A stretch of DNA of 6,306 bases. Source: Oscillibacter sp. (GTDB taxonomy: Bacteria > Bacillota > Clostridia > Oscillospirales > Oscillospiraceae). The translations under genes and the position numbers were made by a program. Positions 1-4,472 of this stretch are shown here, piece after piece (the stretch's first letter is position 1; every line of letters begins with the position of its first letter). The notes beneath the pieces were generated by a model. That model saw only the letters and a program-made list of their open reading frames with translations. It did not search any database and was not told the DNA's origin. Location of the stretch: NCBI GenBank assembly GCA_022796315.1, contig JAAWIL010000121.1:1-6306 (forward strand). The letters are read 5' to 3'.

Positions 1-100
1 CGCAGGCATCCTGACGGATGGCAAGGATTTTTAACGCAGTCAGGGCGGATAATACGCCGCCAAGACATGCGCGGGGAGATTTTAAACAGGCTCTTAGACA
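1..100. repeat. Right-hand part of a dispersed hairpin repeat (MITE-like), cut by the window edge
   Basis: Bases 1-50 match 6257-6306 without gaps at 36 of 50 positions (31 of the first 40), in the same orientation. The shared core forms a hairpin around a TGAC loop (arms 5-11 and 16-22, one G-G mismatch). A second small hairpin lies at 44-47/55-58. The end of the element is placed near 94-98, because 78-94 is an imperfect inverted match to 6189-6207 at the other end of the window; these would be the terminal inverted repeats. Frame 1 is open from base 1 to a stop at 118-120, but I see no recognisable protein there and treat it as repeat sequence. No transposase is present, so a non-autonomous element or a structured intergenic repeat are both possible. 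Confidence 0.55.
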
Positions 101-164
101 CAGCTGTATTTGTGTACTGATTTGTGTACCAGCCATTCCCTAAAAAACCTGCCATTTCTTCTTT

Positions 165-295
165 AGTCATTATGATTATGACAGGTATGATGAGAAGGAG
201 TACGTCCCTATTACGCCGGGCTGTCGGAACAGGCGGCACTGTCACGGAAGATCGTTTTAATGATGGCGCTGATTTTTATAGGGATACAGCGTTGA
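165..295 (+). pseudogene. Frameshifted gene fragment, possibly the N-terminal part of a membrane protein
   Basis: Two adjoining reading frames join into protein-like sequence. Frame 3 reads YDYDRYDEKEYVP (171-209). After an apparent one-base loss near 207-210, frame 2 reads YYAGLSEQAALSRKIVL followed by the hydrophobic MMALIFIGIQ and a stop at 293-295. The combination of a charged, tyrosine-rich stretch, a basic segment and a short hydrophobic segment would suit the cytoplasmic end and first membrane helix of a small membrane protein. There is no start codon or ribosome binding site in front of the frame-3 part, which is preceded by a stop at 141-143. I do not recognise the family with certainty. 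It overlaps the next pseudogene in a different frame, so at least part of one reading must be chance. Confidence 0.3.
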
Positions 296-602
296 ATATA
301 AGCGGTACAGTGATTGAGGTAACGAACTATTATATCTGTATCGAAAATATTTACTGCTTGCTATTATAGACATCGGCGGAGACGGCACAAATGAGGTAGT
401 CTTGTGCCGCGATGGAACTGCAGATTCGGCATATACAGTTTTATATGAACAGAATGGAAACGTGTATGAGACAATAATCGGAGGCAGCAGAAGTGTACAG
501 ATGCTGCAAAGCAATGGGTTATTTTACGGCAGCGGCGGAGCATCCAGCGGCTACGTACAAGGTTGTGAACTCAATGGCAGCCGCTGTGAAGCAATCATAT
601 TT
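247..602 (+). pseudogene. Decayed fragment of a secreted 'DxDGDGTxEVVL'-type protein
   Basis: Frame 1 gives EDRFNDGADFYRDTALNIS and then EVTNYYICIENIYC. After an apparent one-base deletion near 357-360, frame 3 continues as AIIDIGGDGTNEVVL, then a segment with YTVLYEQNGNVYE and GLFYGSGGASSGYVQGCELNG, ending around 600. The I-D-I-x-G-D-G-T-x-E-V-V-L motif resembles the calcium-binding-like repeat common in extracellular or lipoprotein components of clostridia ('IDLDGDGTPEVVL' style); the motif is visible, the family assignment is inference. No signal peptide, lipobox or start codon belongs to it, and the C-terminal part breaks off into unrelated sequence (frame 3 stops at 659). Base composition over 121-600 is about 44% G+C, clearly lower than the genes to the right, which fits a decayed or acquired segment. 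Probably not expressed as a functional protein. Confidence 0.5.
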
Positions 603-799
603 CTTGTATCATTGCCGATTATTGTTTCCAGGCGATTTGAGGGGCTTTCCAGGGGCTGACCGCGAAGGGAACGTTGTGTGCTTTTTGTCTGCCAACGGAC
701 CACAGCACCGCCGAAAGCCTTGCGCCGCAACGGTTTTTGCGGAATCTATACGCAAGAGGGCACCTCAAGGTGCGATACTTGCCCAAAGGAGAGCGTATC
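603..799 (+). other. Non-coding stretch before the HxlR gene, with two small hairpins
   Basis: I see no convincing gene here; the short open frames have no recognisable protein content. Two inverted repeats sit just upstream of the regulator: TTGCG/CGCAA at 737-741/751-755 (9-nt loop) and GCACCT/AGGTGC at 760-765/768-773 (2-nt loop). Either could lie in the 5' leader. No promoter close to consensus is evident. A TTGCGC...TATACG pair around 720-752 is too far from consensus, with poor spacing, to be called. Confidence 0.3.
785..793 (+). promoter_or_regulatory. Ribosome binding site deciding the HxlR start
   Basis: AAAGGAGAG lies 6 bases before the GTG at 800. It supports that start over the longer in-frame TTG at 674, which has only GAAGGGA at a 3-base distance and adds an unconserved extension of 42 residues. 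Confidence 0.75.
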
Positions 800-1138
800 G
801 TGTGTATTGACTGCATCAAGGACGCCCGCCTGGAGGACACGGGGTTCAGCTATACCATGTCGTTGATCCAGGGGAAATATAAGATGTTGATCCTCTATAC
901 CCTGTCGGGTTACGGCGTGGTGCGATTTAATGAGATGAAAAAGTATATCGGTTCGATTTCCTATAAAACCCTCAGCGCGGCCTTGAAGGAGCTGGAATAC
1001 GACGGTCTGGTGCGCCGCAAGGAATATCCTCAGATTCCGCCCAAGGTGGAATACAGCCTGACAGACCGGGGAGAATCCCTGATTCCTATTTTAGACGCCC
1101 TGTGTGAGTGGGGAGAGCGGCATCGGGGGAACCCATAA
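800..1138 (+). CDS. HxlR-family winged helix-turn-helix transcriptional regulator
   Basis: A 112-residue DNA-binding protein of the HxlR/MarR-like class, which usually acts as a cytoplasmic dimer on a nearby promoter. The family pattern is clear: MSLIQGKYKMLILYTL (res. 20-35, in place of the usual 'IGGKWK..IL..L'), RFNEMKKYIGSIS (42-54), then the recognition-helix region KTLSAALKELEYDGLVRRKEYPQIPPKVEYSLTDRG split across about 57-91, and a C-terminal dimer helix LIPILDALCEWG (94-105). Length fits the family (about 100-120 residues). GTG is the start, chosen from the AAAGGAGAG at 785-793. Cys2 and Cys5 form a CxxC near the N-terminus; some HxlR members (e.g. YodB, HypR) sense thiol or quinone stress through an N-terminal cysteine, so redox sensing is possible but unproven. 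The membrane protein 28 bases downstream is the likeliest partner or target. Confidence 0.9.
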   Translation: MCIDCIKDARLEDTGFSYTMSLIQGKYKMLILYTLSGYGVVRFNEMKKYIGSISYKTLSAALKELEYDGLVRRKEYPQIPPKVEYSLTDRGESLIPILDALCEWGERHRGNP

Positions 1139-1166
1139 ACCTCATACTCAAAGGAGGTCCGCAGCC

Positions 1167-1613
1167 ATGAAGATCCACTGCAAACCGGCGTTCGCCTCCG
1201 GCCTGCTCTGCGCGGGCGGATTGCTCCTGTTTGCCTCCGGCATCATCGCGGCGGAGTGGTGGCAGCGGGTCTTTACCATCGCCATTTCCGCCAGATACCT
1301 GTTCACCGGCTTGTCCAAATCCGCCGCCAAAAACGCGGACGCCCTGCACCGCCATTACAGCGAAACCGCCGTAGCGCTCTACGGAAAATATGCCCTGATC
1401 AAAACGAATCTTCCCCTGATCCTTCTGGCGGTCTTTTTGGGCGCCGCGCTTTTTCTCCGGTTTGCCTTTGACCTTGTCACTCCCGCCAGCGCCGCGGCGG
1501 TCTTCTGTGTCCTATTGACCGTTTCCGCCGCGTACAGCATTGGGCTGGACCGAACGATTCAAAAAACGATCCAAAACGGCCCCGAAACTCCACACGCAGA
1601 GGACCCCCATTGA
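1167..1613 (+). CDS. Small membrane protein of unknown function, three predicted helices
   Basis: A 148-residue protein I do not recognise. ATG 1167 is preceded by a strong AAAGGAGGT (1150-1158, 8-base spacing); the longer frame open from 1104 overlaps the regulator and has no such site. Hydrophobic segments: res. 8-29, 82-103 and 107-123. Between the first two lies a less hydrophobic stretch (30-80) with WWQR, a basic cluster and HRHYSETAVALYGKY. The tail (125-148) is short and polar. No enzyme motif, lipobox or transporter signature is visible. It follows the HxlR gene by 28 bases with no terminator between, so the two are probably one transcript ending at the 1635-1673 terminator. A regulator paired with its own membrane effector or sensor is a reasonable reading, not a demonstrated one. 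Confidence 0.75.
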   Translation: MKIHCKPAFASGLLCAGGLLLFASGIIAAEWWQRVFTIAISARYLFTGLSKSAAKNADALHRHYSETAVALYGKYALIKTNLPLILLAVFLGAALFLRFAFDLVTPASAAAVFCVLLTVSAAYSIGLDRTIQKTIQNGPETPHAEDPH

Positions 1614-1634
1614 CCGCGCCGCGGGAAACCGCCG

Positions 1635-1673
1635 AAAATCCCCCTTGCGCCATTCGGCGCAAGGGGGATTTTT
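1635..1673. terminator. Bidirectional Rho-independent terminator between convergent genes
   Basis: A perfect 16-bp stem (1635-1650 with 1657-1672) around the loop CATTCG. The T-run on the plus side and the A-run on the left give a U-tract in both directions. It serves the HxlR/membrane-protein transcript on the plus strand and the EamA gene on the minus strand, whose stop codon (1673-1675) touches the stem. Confidence 0.9.
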
Positions 1674-2587
1674 CACTCCTGCTCGCTCGCCTGCCTGCCG
1701 GCGTCCGGCTGCCTGCACAAAAACGCCAGCGCGGCAATCGTCACCGCCATTCCCAGAAGCATCATCGCCGTGGGGACCTCGGCATAGAAGATCCACCCAA
1801 ACACCACCGCGGCAATGGGCTCGCCGCCGGCGGCCAGGATCGACACCGTCCCCGCCTCGGCGTGCCGCAGCGCCACCGTCAAAAACACATAGGGCAGTAC
1901 GGACGTACACAGGGCATGCACCACCAGGAACAGCAGATGCGGCAGCGTGTCCTCCGCCAAATAGGCCCCGACCTTCCCATACTCCGCAAAGGGCATCAGC
2001 ACCAGGCCGACCTGCAAAACGCTGTAAAAAATCACGGTATAGCTGTGATATCCCCGGTCCAGCGCCTGCCGGGAGAAGATGCCGTACAGGGCGTAAAACA
2101 AGGCGGCCGCCAGCCCCATCAGGATTCCCCCCAGAGAGATCTCCAGGCCGGACGTCTGCTCCAGAAGACCGCTGGCCAAAACACAGCCCAAAATGGCCAG
2201 AATCATGCAGGCGATCTTTCGCCGGGTGATCTTCTCCCGGAACAGGAACGCCGCCAGCACCACCACAAACACCGGCGACAGGCTCAGCAAAACCGCCGCC
2301 AGCGACAGCGTAAGCGTGTTGATTGCTTCATTGTAGCACAGGTTGAGCCCCAGCATACCAAGCAGGCCCGAGCCCAACAGAAGGGGAAAATCCTTGGGCT
2401 TGACCCGGAACCGCGACCGGTCCTCCAGCAGAATCACCGCCGCCAGAGCCAGCACGGCGAAGCTCACCCGCAAAAACAGAATCGTCGGACTGCTCATGCC
2501 ATAGCCGCCCAGCTTCCGCACAAAAACCCCCGCGGCGCCAAACACAATTCCGGCCATAACAGGAAGTAATAAAATCATCCTTTTCAT
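1673..2587 (-). CDS. EamA-family (DMT superfamily) transporter
   Basis: A 304-residue inner-membrane protein with about ten hydrophobic helices in two EamA repeats (roughly res. 5-139 and 152-290), the usual length and architecture for drug/metabolite transporters of the RhaT/YdcZ/PagO kind. The first repeat carries the typical end SLSPVFVVVLAAFLFREKI followed by a basic KxxG-like helix. The second carries AGGEPIAAVVFGWIFYAE and a last helix MLLGMAVTIAALAFL. Substrate cannot be read from sequence; relatives export amino acids, nucleosides or other metabolites. The start ATG (2585-2587) opens the conserved first helix; the upstream in-frame extension of 45 residues is not membrane-like and looks non-coding. 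The best Shine-Dalgarno (within 2602-2617) is far from this start and better placed for a five-codon ORF that ends on it. Transcribed from the minus-strand promoter at 2851-2879; ends in the shared bidirectional terminator. Confidence 0.92.
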   Translation of the reverse strand: MKRMILLLPVMAGIVFGAAGVFVRKLGGYGMSSPTILFLRVSFAVLALAAVILLEDRSRFRVKPKDFPLLLGSGLLGMLGLNLCYNEAINTLTLSLAAVLLSLSPVFVVVLAAFLFREKITRRKIACMILAILGCVLASGLLEQTSGLEISLGGILMGLAAALFYALYGIFSRQALDRGYHSYTVIFYSVLQVGLVLMPFAEYGKVGAYLAEDTLPHLLFLVVHALCTSVLPYVFLTVALRHAEAGTVSILAAGGEPIAAVVFGWIFYAEVPTAMMLLGMAVTIAALAFLCRQPDAGRQASEQE

Positions 2588-2601
2588 ACGATTTGTTTCA
2601 T
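2584..2601 (-). CDS. Possible five-codon leader ORF (MKQIV) overlapping the EamA start
   Basis: On the minus strand ATG AAA CAA ATC GTA TGA ends with its TGA overlapping the ATG of the transporter in an ATGA junction. GGAAGG at 2609-2614 lies 7 bases before this mini-ORF's ATG but 21 bases before the transporter's ATG. Translation of the transporter could therefore depend on termination and restart. It may also be chance, with the AAAGGG at 2602-2607 (14 bases from the transporter ATG) serving the transporter directly. Confidence 0.3.
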   Translation of the reverse strand: MKQIV

Positions 2602-2845
2602 CCCTTTCCCTTCCCCCGGTGTCTCTCCATGTCCTGTCTCTTATTTTTTCGTCAAAACAGTGATGGAGCGGCGCTCCAAGACCGATCCCTGTCCTGCGGG
2701 CAGAAGCGGAGCGGACCGGCATCCAGGTATGATTTTTGAATTTAAAATCCGGAAATCATACGATTGGCTGGAAGCCGTTTTGCCCGATCCTACCCCCGCA
2801 TTCCCCGAACGCGGGAGCCCTCCCGAACGCGCCATCCATATTTTG
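2588..2845 (-). promoter_or_regulatory. Long structured 5' leader of the EamA gene
   Basis: Between the minus-strand promoter and the transporter start lie about 257 bases with no convincing gene on either strand. They contain three inverted repeats. CCCGC/GCGGG at 2795-2799/2811-2815 encloses a second TTC/GAA pairing. A perfect 9-bp GTATGATTT/AAATCATAC lies at 2727-2735/2753-2761 with a 17-base A+T-rich centre. TGGAGC/GCTCCA lies at 2664-2669/2673-2678. I recognise no known riboswitch or T-box signature. The 9-bp repeat could equally be an operator. Confidence 0.4.
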
Positions 2846-2850
2846 TACGA

Positions 2851-2879
2851 ATTATACCACGGGCGGGTTCCCAGTTCAA
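2851..2879 (-). promoter_or_regulatory. Sigma-A promoter for the EamA gene, extended -10
   Basis: Read on the minus strand: TTGAAC (2874-2879), a 17-base spacer, TATAAT (2851-2856), with TGG directly before the -10 (extended -10 element). Transcription should start near 2844. It is the only near-consensus minus-strand promoter seen upstream of the gene. Confidence 0.7.
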
Positions 2880-3058
2880 TCTATCCTTTGTTATATTTCC
2901 GCAGCTCCCAGCGCACAAAACGCAGGGAAACCCGGCCAAAATTCCTGTTTTGCGCGTCCGGCCCTGCGGGGGCGGTGATTCCTTCTGAGCGGAAAGGCCG
3001 GAAGTACTCTGTGCCGCCTAAAATCCGCGTGAGGACACGTCCCCCCGCAAGCGATCCA
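2880..3058. other. Non-coding spacer between divergent promoters
   Basis: About 180 bases between the minus-strand EamA promoter and the plus-strand peptidase promoter. Frames open through it have no start signals or recognisable protein content. I see no repeat or further site worth naming. Together with the EamA leader this makes the 2588-3125 gap free of intact genes. Confidence 0.5.
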
Positions 3059-3087
3059 TTGACAGAGAAAGCACCCGGTGTTATAGT
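3059..3087 (+). promoter_or_regulatory. Sigma-A promoter for the M24 peptidase
   Basis: TTGACA (3059-3064), 17-base spacer, TATAGT (3082-3087): 11 of 12 consensus positions. The predicted transcript start near 3094-3096 leaves a leader of about 30 bases before the ATG at 3126. Confidence 0.85.
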
Positions 3088-3109
3088 GAACCTATTCTCG
3101 CCCCAACAT

Positions 3110-3116
3110 GGAAGGA
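3110..3116 (+). promoter_or_regulatory. Ribosome binding site deciding the peptidase start
   Basis: GGAAGGA sits 9 bases before ATG 3126. The in-frame ATG at 3108 overlaps this site and has none of its own, so 3126 is the start. Confidence 0.75.
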
Positions 3117-3125
3117 TTGATTTTA

Positions 3126-4199
3126 ATGAATCATTTCACGCAGATTGCCCAAGCGCTGGAAGCCCGCGGTCTGGACGCCATGCTGCTCACCGGGGAGGCC
3201 AACCGCTTCTACGCCTCCGGCTTTCACTCCGCCGGCACCGACGGCGTGGCCCTGGTGACCCGAAGCCATCACTACTACTTCACCGACGCCCGCTACACCG
3301 AGGCCGTCGGCCGCTGTGTGCGGGACGCGGAACTGCGGGAGTCCAAGCCCGGCCGGGGCTATACGGTGCTGGTCCAGGAGGTGGTCTCCCAGGAGAACCT
3401 GCACCGGGTGGGCTTTGAGGACGCCTATATGACCGTGCAGGACTGCGCCCGCTACCGCAAGGCCCTCTCCTGCGAGCTGGTGCCCGCCACGGATCTCCTG
3501 ACAGACCTGCGCCGGGTGAAGGACGCGGAGGAGCTGGACTCCATGGTGCAGGCCCAGCGGATCGCCGAGCGCGCCCTGGAGGAGATCCTCCCGGAAATCC
3601 GCCCCGGCGTCACGGAGAGGGAGCTGGCCGCAAAGCTGCAGTACCTCATGCTGCACTTCGGCGCGGAGGACAAGTCCTTTGACCCCATTGTGGTCTCCGG
3701 CCCCAACGGAAGCCTGCCCCACGGCGTCCCCTCCTCCCGGGAGATCCGGTCCGGGGAGTTCGTCACCATGGACTTTGGCTGCGTATACCACGGCTACTGC
3801 TCCGACATGACCCGCACCGTAGCGGTGGGCTCCGTGACGGACGAGATGCGGACGGTTTACGAAACCGTGCTGGCGGCGCAGAAGGCGGGCATTGCCGCCG
3901 CCCGGGCCGGCGTCACCGGCCGGGAGGTAGACGGCGCCGCCCGGAAGGTCATTCAGGAGGCCGGATACGGCCCCTATTTCGGCCACGGGTTCGGCCACGG
4001 GGTTGGGGTGGAGATCCATGAGAGCCCCTCCGCCTCCTCCGCCAACGACCAGCCCCTGCCCGAGGGGGCGGTGATCTCTGCGGAGCCGGGAATCTACCTG
4101 CCGGGAAAGCTGGGCGTGCGCATTGAGGACGTAATTCTCATCCAGCCCAAGGGCTGCAAGAATCTAACCCTGGCGCCCAAGGACCTGCTGATCCTGTAA
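3126..4199 (+). CDS. M24B metallopeptidase, Xaa-Pro aminopeptidase/dipeptidase-like
   Basis: A 357-residue cytoplasmic peptidase expected to remove an N-terminal residue preceding proline, using two divalent metal ions. It has the two-domain layout of short PepP/PepQ/YpdF relatives: a creatinase-like N-terminal domain (about res. 4-130; LEARGLDAMLL, YFTDARYTEA) and a 'pita-bread' catalytic domain (about 137-345). All expected ligands are present: Asp216 (MDFG), Asp227 (SDMTRT), His291 (GHGFGHGVG), Glu320 (AEPG) and Glu334 (RIEDV). His199 (SLPHG) and His298 (EIHE) match the conserved substrate-binding and catalytic histidines. The length is normal for the family and the enzyme looks intact. 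It has its own promoter 39 bases upstream and a terminator at 4327-4363, so it appears to be a single-gene unit. Aminopeptidase versus dipeptidase activity cannot be settled from sequence. The likely role is recycling proline-containing peptides. Confidence 0.93.
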   Translation: MNHFTQIAQALEARGLDAMLLTGEANRFYASGFHSAGTDGVALVTRSHHYYFTDARYTEAVGRCVRDAELRESKPGRGYTVLVQEVVSQENLHRVGFEDAYMTVQDCARYRKALSCELVPATDLLTDLRRVKDAEELDSMVQAQRIAERALEEILPEIRPGVTERELAAKLQYLMLHFGAEDKSFDPIVVSGPNGSLPHGVPSSREIRSGEFVTMDFGCVYHGYCSDMTRTVAVGSVTDEMRTVYETVLAAQKAGIAAARAGVTGREVDGAARKVIQEAGYGPYFGHGFGHGVGVEIHESPSASSANDQPLPEGAVISAEPGIYLPGKLGVRIEDVILIQPKGCKNLTLAPKDLLIL

Positions 4200-4200
4200 C

Positions 4201-4298
4201 CGCGCGCGAAGCGCAGAAAAAAGTTTTTGATCCATCTTTTTCCAAAAAGATGGCGGGGCGCAGGGCAGAGCCCCTGCGAAGCCGCCGCAAAGCGGCGC
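4201..4298. repeat. Cluster of four hairpins after the peptidase stop codon
   Basis: Four inverted repeats follow in close order: GCGC/GCGC (4204-4207/4211-4214, GAA loop), CCATCTTTTT/AAAAAGATGG (4232-4241/4244-4253), CGCAGGG/CCCTGCG (4259-4265/4272-4278) and CGCCGC/GCGGCG (4283-4288/4292-4297, AAA loop). None has the layout of a plain terminator, and a separate terminator follows. From general familiarity I believe similar blocks recur between genes in related clostridia, but no second copy is in this window. Confidence 0.45.
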
Positions 4299-4326
4299 AA
4301 AACGCCAAAAGCACCCGCAATCAACA

Positions 4327-4363
4327 GGGGAATGGCTTAACACAGGCCATTCCCCCTCTTTCT
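4327..4363 (+). terminator. Rho-independent terminator for the M24 peptidase
   Basis: A perfect 10-bp stem GGGGAATGGC/GCCATTCCCC (4327-4336/4346-4355), 9-base loop, followed by the pyrimidine run CTCTTTCT. It is 127 bases past the stop codon and the tract is only moderately T-rich, so it may be imperfect. Confidence 0.7.
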
Positions 4364-4410
4364 CCGCCCCGCCGCCGGAATTTTTATGCCGCCCCCACCC
4401 CCGTCAGCCG

Positions 4411-4439
4411 TTGACAAACTCTTTTTTGGGAAGCATAAT
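4411..4439 (+). promoter_or_regulatory. Sigma-A promoter for the pyrophosphatase
   Basis: TTGACA (4411-4416), 17-base spacer, CATAAT (4434-4439): 11 of 12 consensus positions. Transcription would start near 4446, giving a short leader of about 26 bases. Confidence 0.88.
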
Positions 4440-4472
4440 AGAGAGAACATCAAACACTGCGGGAGGAACCCT

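Noticed and set aside
1..120. A coding frame open from base 1 to 120
   Set aside because: It lies within the dispersed repeat, has no start in view, and the related copy at the right end is not conserved as protein.
674..799. N-terminal extension of the HxlR protein from TTG 674
   Set aside because: Poor ribosome binding site spacing and no family resemblance, whereas GTG 800 has AAAGGAGAG at ideal distance and gives the normal family length.
1540..2569. Overlapping plus-strand open frames of 229 and 319 residues opposite the EamA gene
   Set aside because: Arg/Pro/Gln-rich translations without domains; they run through the terminator and are antisense to a clear transporter.
2588..2845. T-box or known riboswitch in the EamA leader
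   Set aside because: I looked for the T-box antiterminator signature (GGTGGNACCGCG-like) and for familiar riboswitch cores and found none, nor a terminator directly before the gene.
2660..3418. A 252-residue plus-strand frame through the intergenic region into the peptidase
   Set aside because: It crosses the peptidase promoter and start in another frame, and its end is low-complexity Arg/Gly/Pro; no homology is evident.
3123..4019. A 298-residue minus-strand open frame opposite the peptidase
   Set aside because: Same cause: a composition shadow of the M24 gene, rich in Gly/Ala/Val with no motif.
4386..4472. N-terminal extension of the pyrophosphatase
   Set aside because: The extension would encode the -35 and -10 elements; family II enzymes begin directly before the GHRNPDTDS motif.
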